Below are positions 34,212 to 44,508 of a DNA stretch of 64,000 nt, piece by piece (position 1 is the first letter of the stretch; each line of letters begins with the position of its first letter). Under the pieces are notes generated by a model. It was given only the letters and a program-made list of their open reading frames with translations, was not told where the DNA came from and did no database searches. The stretch comes from Gallibacterium melopsittaci (GTDB taxonomy: Bacteria; Pseudomonadota; Gammaproteobacteria; Enterobacterales; Pasteurellaceae): positions 62,001-126,000 of the forward strand of contig NZ_JBHLWA010000010.1 of the NCBI RefSeq assembly GCF_042433085.1, given 5' to 3'. The translations under genes and the position numbers were made by a program.

Positions 34212-34706
34212 ATGATTCCAATGCTTGGTATTACTGGTTATAGCGGTACAGGCAAAACAACATTATTAGAAAAATTATTACCACTACTCGCTCAACAAGG
34301 TATTCATACCGCTGTTATTAAACATACTCACCATAATGTACAACTCGATAAACCTGGTAAAGATAGTTGGCGGATGAAAGAAGCTGGTGCACAGCAAGTT
34401 ATTATGACCTGTGATCAACGTTGGGCATTAATGACAGAAACAACACAGCCTGTCACCCTTAATTATCTAGCAGAGCAATTTGATCCTGAATTAGTTGATC
34501 TCATTTTGGTAGAGGGCTTTAAACAAGAACCTATTGCTAAAATTATGTTGCATCGTCAAGCATTAACTAAACCGTTACCCGAATTTGATGAGCATATCAT
34601 TGCGTTAGCATTAGATTATCCGTTAGCAACAACATTACCTATTTTAGATATTAACCAGCCGAAGCAAATCGCTGATTTTATTGGTAATTTTTACCGCCAT
34701 TTATAG
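34212..34706 (+). CDS. mobB: Molybdopterin-guanine dinucleotide biosynthesis adaptor MobB
   Basis: A cytoplasmic GTP-binding protein that assists MobA in making the bis-MGD cofactor used by enzymes such as the formate dehydrogenase encoded about 6 kb away. The 164-residue protein has a P-loop GYSGTGKTT near residue 10, IKHTHHNVQLDKPGKDSWR (the MobB signature region) and a DLILVEGFKQEP segment. A GGAG precedes the ATG by 5 nt. mobA is not adjacent in this window. It is followed 13 nt later by an MFS gene, probably on the same transcript. Confidence 0.94.
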   Translation: MIPMLGITGYSGTGKTTLLEKLLPLLAQQGIHTAVIKHTHHNVQLDKPGKDSWRMKEAGAQQVIMTCDQRWALMTETTQPVTLNYLAEQFDPELVDLILVEGFKQEPIAKIMLHRQALTKPLPEFDEHIIALALDYPLATTLPILDINQPKQIADFIGNFYRHL

Positions 34707-34719
34707 GAATAAATACAAT

Positions 34720-36120
34720 ATGGCAGAATTAAGTAAAGAACACCGCGGTTTAGCGTGGATTGCTTCGTTTGCTTTTTTTATGCAAACACTCGATGTCACC
34801 ATTTTAAATACCGCATTACCTATGATCGCCCACGATCTCCATGTATCTCCTTTAAATATGCAGTTAACAGTCATCAGTTATGCGTTAACTGTTGCCCTTT
34901 TTATGCCGTTGAGCGGTTGGTTAGCCGATCGTTACGGTACATTAACCGTCTTCCGTTATTCGGTGCTGCTATTTGTTTTAGGATCGGTATTTTGTGCAAT
35001 ATCAGGATCATTGGATATCCTCATTTTGTCACGCATTGTTCAAGGCATTGGTGGGGCGATGATGATGCCAGTAGCACGGTTAACTTTGATTAAAGCTGTG
35101 CCAAAAACAGAATTGTTATCAGCGTGGAATTTAATGGCAATGGCTGGACTGACTGGACCGATTTTAGGGCCATTATTGGGTGGTTGGCTGGTCACTTATG
35201 CCTCTTGGCATTGGATCTTTTTAATTAATATTCCCGTTGGATTACTCTGTATCTTCTTTGCTCGTTTTTATATGCCTAATTTGAAAGGTTCAAAAATGAG
35301 TTTTGATCGGGTAGGCTTTATCCTATTTTCAGGTGGTATTGTGTTAGCAACCTTAGGTTTAGATTTTATCGGTGAAGCAAATCAAGATGGGTATATTACA
35401 ACAACATTTATTGTTATTGGATTATTACTGATGGCAGGTTATGTATTTTATGCCAAAGGAAAACGTCATGTCCTGTTTCCATTATCTGTTTTTCTTAATC
35501 GTACTTTTACTTTGAGTATGATCGGGAATGTTTTAATCCGTCTTTCCGCTTCTGGTATCCCGTTTTTATTACCCTTAATGTTACAAATTGGCTTAGGCTA
35601 TTCAGCGGATCAGGCGGGAATGTTAATGGTACCGTTAGCGATTAGTTCTATCATTATGAAGCCAATCATCACGAAAATTTTAGAAAAATTTGGCTATAAA
35701 CGAACATTGGTTGTGGCAAGTATCTTATTAACCGTTGCTGTAAATGGACTCGGTTTGATTGGTTATAGCCAAAATCTGTTATTCAGTATTTTGATTATTA
35801 TGTTTTATGGTGCGTGCATTTCTATGATTTTCTCTAGTGTCAACACGCTAATGGTGAGTGAATTAAAAGAGGATCAAGTGAGTGCGGGGACAACATTGCT
35901 CAGTATTGTGCAACAAATTGGTATAAGTTTAGGAATTGCTGTTGCTTCTGTGGTGTTGAATTTATATCATCATCACTCGGCACAAAATGAATTATTGCAA
36001 AGTTTCAGTAATACTTTCTTTACGCTGTCGGTTTTTGGGGTGTTATCGATGCTGACATTTTTATGTTTTCGTGCTGATGTCGGTGATGTTATGCGACATA
36101 AACGTGATACAACAGAATAG
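34720..36120 (+). CDS. MFS efflux transporter, DHA2 family, MdtD-like
   Basis: A 466-residue, 14-helix drug:H+ antiporter. FFMQTLDVTILNTALPMIAHDL at helix 1 (motif D1 region, key part DVTILNTALP), SGWLADRYGT (motif A), LSRIVQGIGGAMMMPVARL and a LTGPILGPLLGGWLVTYASW segment (motif C, key part GPILGPLLGG) closely follow E. coli MdtD. I chose the ATG at 34720, with AGGA upstream, over an earlier in-frame GTG/ATG that lies inside mobB. The substrate is unknown. It lacks the mdtABC partners seen in E. coli. Confidence 0.85.
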   Translation: MAELSKEHRGLAWIASFAFFMQTLDVTILNTALPMIAHDLHVSPLNMQLTVISYALTVALFMPLSGWLADRYGTLTVFRYSVLLFVLGSVFCAISGSLDILILSRIVQGIGGAMMMPVARLTLIKAVPKTELLSAWNLMAMAGLTGPILGPLLGGWLVTYASWHWIFLINIPVGLLCIFFARFYMPNLKGSKMSFDRVGFILFSGGIVLATLGLDFIGEANQDGYITTTFIVIGLLLMAGYVFYAKGKRHVLFPLSVFLNRTFTLSMIGNVLIRLSASGIPFLLPLMLQIGLGYSADQAGMLMVPLAISSIIMKPIITKILEKFGYKRTLVVASILLTVAVNGLGLIGYSQNLLFSILIIMFYGACISMIFSSVNTLMVSELKEDQVSAGTTLLSIVQQIGISLGIAVASVVLNLYHHHSAQNELLQSFSNTFFTLSVFGVLSMLTFLCFRADVGDVMRHKRDTTE

Positions 36121-36250
36121 TTATGCCTTTTAGTTATAATGAACGACTTTTCGTTATTTCATTTTAAAAATTAACTGGCTAATCTATACCGCAATAATAA
36201 GTGTATCTTCATTAAGAAGTGCATAATTGATGACTATGGGGAGTAACCAA

Positions 36251-37855
36251 ATGAAATTTAAACACGTCTTTGCATTAAGTGCAGCAGCAACTGCATTGTT
36301 AAGTACGGCAAGTTTTGCGTATGCAGAAAAAACGTTTATTAACTGTACTAGCCGTTATCCACAAGGAATTAGTCCAGCACTTGTGATGGATGGCATTTCA
36401 TACAATGCAAGTTCTCAACAAGTTTATGATCGTTTAATTAATTTTAAACGTGGTTCAACTGAAATTGAGCCAGGCTTAGCAGAAAGTTGGGATATTTCAC
36501 CAGATGGATTGACTTATACTTTACATCTCAGAAAAGGGGTGAAATTCCATTCAAGTAAAATCTTTAAACCAACACGCGATTTCAATGCAGATGATGTGAT
36601 TTTCTCATTTATGCGTCAATTAGATAATAATCATCCATATCACAATGTGTCTAAAGGAACTTATCCATACTTCAATGCGATGAAATTCCCGCAATTATTA
36701 AAATCAGTGAAAAAGATTGATGATAATACAGTAGAAATTGTGTTAAATCGCCCAGATGCCACATTCCTACCAACACTTGGTATGGACTTCCTTTCTATTT
36801 ATTCAGCAGAATATGCTGATCAAATGATGCAGAAAGGCACACCAGAAAAAGTGGATACTGACCCAATTGGTACAGGTCCATTTATTTTTGCTGGTGCAAA
36901 ATTGGATCAAGCATTACGTTATAAAGCGAATCCTGATTACTGGCAAGGTAAAACCCCAATTGATACTTTAATTTTCAGTATTACACCAGATGCGACAGCA
37001 CGTTATGCGAAATTGCAGAAGGGACAATGTGATATGATCGATTTCCCGAATGCAGCAGATTTAGAGCGAATGAAAAAAGATCCGAAAGTACAATTAGTAT
37101 CGCAACCAGGCTTGAATGTCGCTTATATTGCATTTAATACCTCAAAAGCACCATTTGATAATGAGAAAGTTCGTCAAGCATTAAACTATGCAGCAGATAA
37201 AGCAGCTATTATTGAATCGGTTTATCAAGGTGCGGGATTAGCAGCGAAAAATCCATTACCACCAACCATTTGGAGCTATAACGATAGTATTCAAGATTAC
37301 CCATTTGATCTTGAAAAAGCGAAAAAATTGTTAGCAGAAGCAGGGTATCCAAATGGATTTGAAACTGAACTTTGGGTTCAACCTGTTGTGCGTGCATCTA
37401 ATCCAAATCCTCGCCGTACCGCAGAAATTTTACAAAATGACTGGGCGAAAATTGGCGTGAAAGCAAAACTCGTCAGTTATGAATGGGGTGACTATATTAA
37501 ACGTACCCGTGCAGGTGAATTTACTGCTGGAATTTATGGCTGGTCAGGCGATAACGGGGATCCAGATAACTTCTTATCACCATTATTAAGTTGTGAAAAT
37601 GCGAACAACGGTAGTAACTATTCTCGCTGGTGTAATAAAGAATTTGATGCTTTACTCGCCAAAGCGATTGTTACTTCAGATAAGAAAGTGCGTACCCCAC
37701 TTTATGAAAAAGCACAAGAAATTTTCCATAAAGCAGTACCATGGATTCCAGTAGCTCATTCCGTAAGTTATACGCCATTAAGTCCTCGTGTGCGTAACTA
37801 TGCACAAAGCCCATTTGGCTATAATGCTTTCTATGGCGTAGATGTTGCGGAATAA
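36251..37855 (+). CDS. Periplasmic dipeptide/haem-type ABC binding protein (DppA/HbpA family)
   Basis: A 534-residue SBP family 5 protein. Residues 1-27 are a Sec signal peptide ending SFAYA before EKTFINC. YNASSQQVYDRLINFKRGSTEIEPGLAESW and RDFNADDVIFSFMRQLDNNHPYHNVSKGTYPYF (key parts SSQQVYDRL and DADDVIFSF-like) match both DppA and Haemophilus HbpA. HbpA is a lipoprotein, whereas here the signal has no lipobox Cys, so a soluble DppA-like protein is more likely. I chose the ATG at 36251 after GGGGAG; an earlier TTG at 36227 lacks a site. No permease or ATPase genes adjoin, so it must work with a transporter encoded elsewhere. Ligand could be dipeptides, haem or aminolevulinate. Confidence 0.88.
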   Translation: MKFKHVFALSAAATALLSTASFAYAEKTFINCTSRYPQGISPALVMDGISYNASSQQVYDRLINFKRGSTEIEPGLAESWDISPDGLTYTLHLRKGVKFHSSKIFKPTRDFNADDVIFSFMRQLDNNHPYHNVSKGTYPYFNAMKFPQLLKSVKKIDDNTVEIVLNRPDATFLPTLGMDFLSIYSAEYADQMMQKGTPEKVDTDPIGTGPFIFAGAKLDQALRYKANPDYWQGKTPIDTLIFSITPDATARYAKLQKGQCDMIDFPNAADLERMKKDPKVQLVSQPGLNVAYIAFNTSKAPFDNEKVRQALNYAADKAAIIESVYQGAGLAAKNPLPPTIWSYNDSIQDYPFDLEKAKKLLAEAGYPNGFETELWVQPVVRASNPNPRRTAEILQNDWAKIGVKAKLVSYEWGDYIKRTRAGEFTAGIYGWSGDNGDPDNFLSPLLSCENANNGSNYSRWCNKEFDALLAKAIVTSDKKVRTPLYEKAQEIFHKAVPWIPVAHSVSYTPLSPRVRNYAQSPFGYNAFYGVDVAE

Positions 37856-37883
37856 GAAGTAATAAATTAAATTTATTAATATA

Positions 37884-37912
37884 AAAAAACGGACAGCGAT
37901 GTCCGTTTTTTT
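37884..37912. terminator. Bidirectional terminator between the binding-protein gene and fdhE
   Basis: AAAAAACGGACA and TGTCCGTTTTTT (37884-37895 and 37900-37911) form a 12-bp stem with a GCGA loop, with A and T tracts on both sides; it serves the two convergent genes. Confidence 0.92.
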
Positions 37913-37929
37913 AATTTGTTGATTACCCA

Positions 37930-38853
37930 TTAACCTTCTGGAAAAAGCAACGGATTAATACCACTTCGAGAAAAACCTTTCTCTTCCATTTCATTATCTA
38001 ATAGCAAAGTAGCTAAATCATCTGCTGCTGGCTCAACATCAGGATCTTTCTCCTGATAAAGTACTTTGAGATAACTACTACAATCATCGCAACTCTCTGC
38101 TTTGACTGGTGCATACTCGCTATCTAATGACCAATAATCAATATGTGCAGTTTCTTCACAGTTAGTACACTTACTTCGTACTACATTCCATTCACTTTCG
38201 CATAATGCACAATGAACATAACGCAAACCTTGCGTACTACCAAAATGGACAACACTGGTTATTGGTGCAGAACCACATACAGGGCAGAAATGACGATGTT
38301 CACCGAGTTCTGCATTAGCGTGATGTGGAATTTGTTGTACTAATTGTACCCAATAAAGATTTAACGCCGCCCAAATAAATACTGCTTGTGCACTATTCAC
38401 TAACTCAAACTCATTTTTTAACAAATGATCCGCTAAATCTTCTCGCTCTTGTACAGATGTCTTTTCTAGAGACTCTATCGTATCGGCGATCACACCATCA
38501 GCAAAACTTTTACACTCTTCTAATAAATTAGTTAGTAAGGTTTGCCAGATTGGTGAACGTTGCCAATGTTGATAATGTAATGGTTGTCCTGCCAAAACTT
38601 CTTCCGTCAACACCGCTTTATTCAAACGTTCATCTTGTGGAATAGGTTGTTCCTGCAATAATCTTAATTGCACATCCACTAATTTTGCTGTGAAATCAAG
38701 ATAATCTTTAAACGGACTCTTCTCTGCTAATTGGCGTAAACGTTTAGCACGACGTTGATAAAGATTTTTTGGATTAGCGAAAAGTAACGGGGGGCTAGTT
38801 AGCCCCTCCGCTGCTTGTTGAATTTCGCTCTCTGGTAAGATACGAATACTCAT
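37930..38853 (-). CDS. fdhE: Formate dehydrogenase accessory protein FdhE
   Basis: A cytoplasmic rubredoxin-like assembly factor needed for active respiratory formate dehydrogenase, interacting with the catalytic subunit before export. The 307-residue product (E. coli 309) has four CxxC motifs in the C-terminal half: CPVC, CALC, CTNC and CDDC, expected to bind iron. It is the last gene of the fdhGHI-fdhE operon, 4 nt after the cytochrome gene, with AAGGA before its ATG inside that gene. Confidence 0.94.
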   Translation of the reverse strand: MSIRILPESEIQQAAEGLTSPPLLFANPKNLYQRRAKRLRQLAEKSPFKDYLDFTAKLVDVQLRLLQEQPIPQDERLNKAVLTEEVLAGQPLHYQHWQRSPIWQTLLTNLLEECKSFADGVIADTIESLEKTSVQEREDLADHLLKNEFELVNSAQAVFIWAALNLYWVQLVQQIPHHANAELGEHRHFCPVCGSAPITSVVHFGSTQGLRYVHCALCESEWNVVRSKCTNCEETAHIDYWSLDSEYAPVKAESCDDCSSYLKVLYQEKDPDVEPAADDLATLLLDNEMEEKGFSRSGINPLLFPEG

Positions 38854-38857
38854 TAAT

Positions 38858-39514
38858 TTATTTTCCTTGTTGTTCTTCTCGTTTTAAAATCGGTTCAATT
38901 TCTTCACGATACCAACGTGGATGGTGTTTTTTCACCCAACGTGCTGTAACTTTACCAGTTAACATTCCCGTAATTGAGCCTTTCACCCAAATTGCCATAT
39001 AGATATGCACCATAATACCGAGTATTAGTGCAATCGCACTGCAAGCGTGCAGTAAAATCGCAATTCGAATAACAGGAATAGAGAATGATGGTGCAAAATA
39101 TGGACGCCACATAATGACACCAGTAACTAATAAAAGTAATAATGCACCAATTAAGGTCCAGAACAATAATTTTTGTCCCATATTATAATGACCAACATCA
39201 GAAACATGATGCTCATTACCTTTTAATACTTCCACTACGTTAAGTAACCAACGCCAGTCCCCTTTTTCGATAAGATTATCACGCCAATAGGTTTTAAATA
39301 GCACCATAAAGGCAGCAATCATTATCAAACCAGTGAATGGGTGAACAACACGAGCAAGTTGTGGTGTACCTAAAATTTCAGCAATCCACGCAAAATCTTG
39401 GAAAAAGAATGATAATCCAGATAGTCCTGTGGTGAAAAAGCAGAAAACAACAAGCCAATGACTTAAACGTTCTTTCACGCTATGGCGCAATACTTTTTTG
39501 TTTAAATCGACCAT
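38858..39514 (-). CDS. fdhI: Formate dehydrogenase cytochrome b556 (gamma) subunit
   Basis: The membrane anchor that takes electrons from the iron-sulfur subunit and passes them to the quinone pool through two b haems. The 218-residue protein has four membrane helices and candidate haem His residues in KERLSHWLVV, ARVVHPFTGL and IAILLHACSAIALILGIMVHIY. I chose the ATG at 39514, where GGAGG lies 7 nt upstream in the end of fdhH; the frame is open further upstream but overlaps that gene. Equivalent to FdnI/FdoI. Confidence 0.94.
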   Translation of the reverse strand: MVDLNKKVLRHSVKERLSHWLVVFCFFTTGLSGLSFFFQDFAWIAEILGTPQLARVVHPFTGLIMIAAFMVLFKTYWRDNLIEKGDWRWLLNVVEVLKGNEHHVSDVGHYNMGQKLLFWTLIGALLLLLVTGVIMWRPYFAPSFSIPVIRIAILLHACSAIALILGIMVHIYMAIWVKGSITGMLTGKVTARWVKKHHPRWYREEIEPILKREEQQGK

Positions 39515-39515
39515 A

Positions 39516-40430
39516 TTATTTTCCTCCTTTTTCGTTATCATGAGCATGTGGATCAATAAGCTCTTCTTCCTCAAGATCCTCAGTGTTTGGTCCCATTGCA
39601 ATATAGTGTGCTGCTGCACCTACTGCTAATGCACCCATTGCCACGCCAGCAAGTGGTTTAAGCACCCCTTTCCAGAGTGAAACAACATCACTAATATGTG
39701 GATCTTTTGGCAATCCTGAGTAAAGCTCTGGACGATCAGCATGATGCAACACATACATTACATGCGTACCGCCCACACCTTGTGGATCGTAAATACCTGC
39801 ATTTTCATAACCACGGCTCTTCAAATCTGCCACACGTTTTTCCGCATAATGCAACATTTCTTCTTTGCTACCGAAATGAATTGCACCTGTTGGACAAGTT
39901 TTCGCACAAGCTGGCTCTTGTCCTACATTTACACGGTCAGAACAGAGTGTACATTTATAGGCACGGTTATCTTCTGGGTTGATACGCGGTACATTAAACG
40001 GACAACCTGCAATACAGTAACCACAACCAATACACTTATCAGATTGATAATCAACAATTCCATTTGCATATTGGATGATTGCACCTGGTGAAGGACACGC
40101 TTTCAAACAACCTGGATCAGCACAGTGCATACAACCATCTTTACGAATTAACCATTCTAGACGATCGTTTTCTTCAACTTCGTTGAATTTCATCACTGTC
40201 CATGCTTTTGGTTCAAGATCAACTGGGTTGTCATAAACCCCAACACAACTGCCTGGTTCAGCACGTAAATCATTCCATTCAGAACAGGCTACTTGACACG
40301 CTTTACAACCAATACAGGTTGTTACATCAATCAATTTCGCCACTTCAACTTTGTGATCACGCACTTGTGGTGGTGGTGTAAGCCCCGATGTTGCTGAGGC
40401 TCTGATAATATCTTGAGTTTGAACTGCCAT
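39516..40430 (-). CDS. fdhH: Formate dehydrogenase iron-sulfur (beta) subunit
   Basis: The electron-transfer subunit with four [4Fe-4S] clusters. The 304-residue protein shows the cysteine motifs CIGCKACQVAC, CMHCADPGCLKAC, CIGCGYCIAGCP and CTLCSDR...CAKTCP, and one C-terminal membrane helix (LKPLAGVAMGALAVGAAAHY) that anchors it to the gamma subunit. Equivalent to FdnH/FdoH (the symbol should not be confused with the hydrogenlyase enzyme FDH-H). Its ATG abuts the fdhG stop codon directly and GGAGG is within the end of fdhG. Confidence 0.95.
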   Translation of the reverse strand: MAVQTQDIIRASATSGLTPPPQVRDHKVEVAKLIDVTTCIGCKACQVACSEWNDLRAEPGSCVGVYDNPVDLEPKAWTVMKFNEVEENDRLEWLIRKDGCMHCADPGCLKACPSPGAIIQYANGIVDYQSDKCIGCGYCIAGCPFNVPRINPEDNRAYKCTLCSDRVNVGQEPACAKTCPTGAIHFGSKEEMLHYAEKRVADLKSRGYENAGIYDPQGVGGTHVMYVLHHADRPELYSGLPKDPHISDVVSLWKGVLKPLAGVAMGALAVGAAAHYIAMGPNTEDLEEEELIDPHAHDNEKGGK

Positions 40431-43400
40431 TTACACCTCCGCAACTTTCTCAATATTCACAAGGAATGCTTTAAATTCTGGTGTTTGTGTATTTGCATCA
40501 CCAACACGAGGCGTTAAGTTATTGGCAAAGAAACCTTTCTTACCTACGCCAGCAAATCCCCAGTGGATTGGAATACCGATAGTATGAACAACCTTACCAT
40601 CAACTTCTAACGGACGAATACGTTTGGTCACAACAGCTACCGCTTTCACATAACCACGCACAGAACTTACTTTTACTTTATCGCCATGCTTAATGCCTTT
40701 TTCAGCAGCAAGTTGTTCGCTCAGTTCGACAAATTGTTCTGGTTGTGCAATGACATTCAACATTGAATGTTTAGTCCAATAATGGAAATGTTCGGTTAAA
40801 CGATAAGTCGTTCCCACATATGGGAATTGTTCATGTGATCCAAACAGTGCTTTATCCGCTGGCAAAATACGTGCCACAGGGTTAGAAATCACGTTCGGGT
40901 GTAATGGATTTGTACCAATTGGTGATTCAATCGGCTCATAATGTTCTGGGAACGGACCTTCTGCCATTTTATCAATCGCAAAGAGACGAGAAACCCCTTC
41001 AGGCTGCATAATAAATGGTGAAACATCACTTCCTGGTGGTGCAGTACCAAAGTCCGCCACATCAATGTAGTTCCAGTTTTTACCATTCCATTTCACTAAC
41101 TGACGTTTCTTATTCCAAGGGTTACCTTGAACATCAGCAGAAGCGCGGTTATAGATAATACGACGGTTAAGTGGCCATGCGTATGCCCAGTTTAACGTAT
41201 TACCTAACCCTGATGGATCTGAGCTATCACGGCGAGCCATCATATTACCTTTTTCAGTCCACTGACCTGCATAAATCCAGTTAGCAGATGAAGTTGTGCC
41301 ATCATCACGAAGGAAAGCAAAACTCGGTAATAATTCACCTTTCTTCACTAACACCGTGCCATTTGCATCTTTCAGATCTTCTAAGGCATAACCATTATTT
41401 TCTTTCGCTAATTCTTCTGCTGTTGGCTCTGCTGGATTGAGATAATTCCAACTCATTGCTTTAAGTTGTTCAATTCCACGCCCCCCTTCTTTTTCATAAA
41501 GTTCTAATAATTCCTCACGAATTTCAGAAAGAATAGCAATATCTGGCTTGGCTTCTGCTGGCGCATCTGCGCCTTTCCAGTGCCATTGTAACCAGCGCCC
41601 TGAGTTAGCGATTGAACCATCTTCTTCCACAAAACAGGTCGTCGGCAAACGGAATACCTCTGTTTGAATATCTTCTGTTTTCACATCATTATATTCACCA
41701 TAATTTTGCCAGAAGTTTGAAGTATCCGTAGCTAATGGATCCATAATAACTAAGAATTTTAACTTACTTAATGCACTAATGACTTTGTTTTTATCTGGAT
41801 ATGATGCAACTGGGTTAAAGCCTTGACAGAGATAACCATTCACTTTGCCAGAATACATCATATCGATGAAACGGAAGTGATCGTATTTTTGATCCATCTT
41901 CGGTAGGAAATGGTAGCCAAATTGATTTTCTGCTGTGGCATTATCACCAAAAAATGTTTTTAGCATACTAATAAAGAATTTTGGTGTATTTCCCCAATAG
42001 TTTACCTGTCCTTTTTGCGTTTGTTTTGGTGTGATGCGATTGAGATAAGCCTCTAAAGAAACATCTTTATCCGTTGGTAATCCCATATAACCTGGTAGCA
42101 TATGTGGGAATAAACCGAGGTCAGTAATACCTTGTACATTAGAATGTCCACGTAACGCATTGACTCCCCCACCAGCAACACCAATATTCCCTAATAATAA
42201 TTGGATTATTGCCATTGTACGGATATTTTGTGAGCCCACAGTATGCTGTGTCCAACCTAATGCGTACAAGAATGTCGCTGCTTTTGCAGGATCTGATGTT
42301 TTTGCAATTTCTTCACAGAATGTTAAGAAATCTTTTTGTTTTGTTCCGCAAATACGCTCAACCATTTCTGGTGTGTAACGAGAAACATGTTTTTTCAATA
42401 GATTAATCACACAACGTGGATCTTGCATAGTAAGATCACGTTTTGCAAATCCTTCTTCATCTAATTGATAAGACCAAGTTGATTTATCATATTGACGTTT
42501 TTCAGGATCATACCCCGTAAATAAACCCTCTTCAAAATTGAAGCCTTCATTTACTAAGAAACTTGCATTTGTGTAATGTTTTACATATTCGTGTTGAATC
42601 TTATCGTTCGTTAATAGGTAATTAATTACGCCTGAAAGGAACGCAATATCTGTACCTGAACGAATCGGCATATAAATGTCAGCGACGGCAGCGGTACGAT
42701 GGAAACGTGGATCTACCACTATAATTTTCGCACCATTATTTTTCTTCGCTTCAATCGCCCAGCGGAAACCAACAGGGTGAGCCTCTGCGGCATTACCGCC
42801 CATAACAATAACAAGATCAGAATTTTTAATATCAACCCAGTGATTAGTCATCGCACCGCGACCAAATGATGGAGCAAGACTTGCTACCGTTGGTCCGTGT
42901 CAGATACTCGCTTGGTTGTCAACTGAAAGCATTCCTAACATTCTTGCCCATTTTTGGGTCAAAATGCCTGTTTCATTACTGGCTGCCGATGCGGCTAACA
43001 TTCCTGTTGTTAACCAACGGTTAACTGGTGTTCCTTCAGCATTTGTCTCAACAAAATTAGCATCACGATCGTTTTTAATTAACCGTGCTATGCGTGTTAT
43101 CGCTTCGTGCCAAGAAATTCGCTGCCATTCTTTTGAACCAGGTGCGCGATATTCTGGATATTGTAAACGGTTTGGACTATTAACATAATCCAATGCACCT
43201 GCACCTTTCGGGCAAAGCGCACCTCGACTTACTGGGTGATCAGGATCACCTTCAATATGAAATAATTTACCTTTAGCATTTTTAGCTTTATCGCTGATGG
43301 AATAGAGTAACATTCCACAGCCAACAGCACAGTAAGTACAGGTATTTCTCGTTTCTGTCGTGTGTAATAATTTATACTCACGAGGAGATGCTAACGCCGT

Positions 43401-43487
43401 TTCAGGCGCAAATCCGAGCATAGTAGCAGATGTACCTGCCATTCCACCTGCACAGATCTTAAAGAATTTTCTTCTTGTGACCTGCAT
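40431..43487 (-). CDS. fdhG: Selenocysteine formate dehydrogenase catalytic subunit, TGA read as Sec
   Basis: The molybdenum-bis-MGD catalytic subunit of respiratory formate dehydrogenase (FDH-N/O type), oxidising formate in the periplasm. Read through the TGA at 42902-42900 it gives 1018 residues, against 1015-1016 in E. coli, and the Sec falls at position 196 as in FdnG. A twin-arginine signal is at the start (TRRKFFKICAGGMAGTSA), followed by a [4Fe-4S] site (CTYCAVGCGM...CPKG). Sequence on both sides of the TGA (NQASI-Sec-HGPTVASLAP) is typical. Annotation as two genes or a pseudogene would be wrong. It heads the fdhGHI-fdhE operon and requires selABCD, not in the window. Confidence 0.96.
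42860..42902 (-). promoter_or_regulatory. SECIS element after the fdhG TGA codon
   Basis: Immediately after the Sec codon, GACCAA pairs with TTGGTC to form the lower stem. GG-AGCA with TGCT-CC form the upper stem, leaving a small AGTCT-type apical loop and one bulged T. This fits the bacterial SECIS shape recognised by SelB, and the start TGACACGG is that of known fdh genes. Confidence 0.85.
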
Positions 43488-43546
43488 AGATACTCCTTGT
43501 TGGATAATAAGTAGAGAGTTAATAGATTTGTGTTTTTTATGTAACT

Positions 43547-43567
43547 AAAATGTAATCCTTACATTTT
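43547..43567. promoter_or_regulatory. Palindrome between fdhG and fdhD
   Basis: AAAATGTAA-TCC-TTACATTTT is a perfect 9-bp inverted repeat, 60 nt upstream of fdhG and 136 nt upstream of fdhD. A near-identical palindrome lies between glnA and typA (56285-56301). I do not recognise the regulator. Confidence 0.6.
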
Positions 43568-43702
43568 CGAGGTGTAGGTTACTCTTTATTTATACTATAA
43601 TCAATCTTCACTTCGACTGATCACTCAGGATTACCGTCACAAGCATATTCCTGCTAGTCAAAATAAACACCTACTTATTATAGGTATTTTGAGGAAAATT
43701 TG

Positions 43703-44506
43703 ATGCAACTCATAAAAAAGAAATGTGTTTTATATCAAAAAAGTAACAATTATTTTTCATCTGAACTTACTGCCGAAGAGAAATTAGAGAAATTAGATAG
43801 TTTAGCCATCGAAACGCCAGTTGCATTGGTTTACAACGGTATTTCACATAGTGTGATGATGTGTACACCGCAAGATTTAGAGGAATTTGCAGTTGGCTTT
43901 TCACTAACTGAAGGTATTATCAACGATCCAAAACAGATTTATGGTATTGATATTGAACCAAGTTGTAATGGAATAGAAGTACAAATTGAATTATCTACTC
44001 GCCAATTTGTGGCATTAAAAGAACATCGCCGTAATCTTGTTGGCAGGACAGGTTGTGGCATTTGTGGCGTAGAACAATTACAACAAATCCAACGCCAATA
44101 TCCTAAAACAGTTCCTACTTTTACACTCGATCCTGCATTAATCGATCACTGTTTAATACAATTAGAACAGCAACAACAATTATCACAAGAAACAGGAGCT
44201 ACTCACGCTGCTGCATTTTTTACCCCAACAGCTGAATTGTTAGCTTTGCGTGAAGATGTAGGCCGCCACGTTGCACTAGATAAGTTATTAGGCTGGTATG
44301 CAACACATCAACGACCACAAGGTTTTGTTTTTGTCAGCAGTCGAGCAAGCTATGAGATGGTACAAAAATGTTTAGCTTGTGGGATTGAGATGCTCGTTGC
44401 GATTTCAGCACCCACCGCACTTGCTGTTGAAATGGCAGAACAACATAATTTCACTCTCTTTGGATTTGCTCGTAAAGGTCGAGTTACTCAATATACCAAC
44501 CTTTAG
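43703..44506 (+). CDS. fdhD: Sulfurtransferase FdhD for formate dehydrogenase
   Basis: FdhD carries sulfur from IscS to the molybdenum cofactor of formate dehydrogenase. The 267-residue product (E. coli 277) contains GRTGCGICG with the CxxC loop that is essential in E. coli, ALREDVGRHVALDKLLGW with the conserved cofactor-binding region, and FVSSRASYEMVQK. I chose the ATG at 43703 after GAGG; an in-frame TTG at 43700 precedes it. It is divergent from fdhG, so both may be controlled from the shared intergenic region. It converges on the racemase gene with 2 nt between stop codons. Confidence 0.94.
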   Translation: MQLIKKKCVLYQKSNNYFSSELTAEEKLEKLDSLAIETPVALVYNGISHSVMMCTPQDLEEFAVGFSLTEGIINDPKQIYGIDIEPSCNGIEVQIELSTRQFVALKEHRRNLVGRTGCGICGVEQLQQIQRQYPKTVPTFTLDPALIDHCLIQLEQQQQLSQETGATHAAAFFTPTAELLALREDVGRHVALDKLLGWYATHQRPQGFVFVSSRASYEMVQKCLACGIEMLVAISAPTALAVEMAEQHNFTLFGFARKGRVTQYTNL

Positions 44507-44508
44507 CC

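Noticed and set aside
42900..43487. A separate short formate dehydrogenase fragment (195 codons) or a pseudogene
   Set aside because: The stop is a TGA at the exact selenocysteine position, the downstream frame continues without shift, and a SECIS-like hairpin follows; it is one intact selenoprotein gene.
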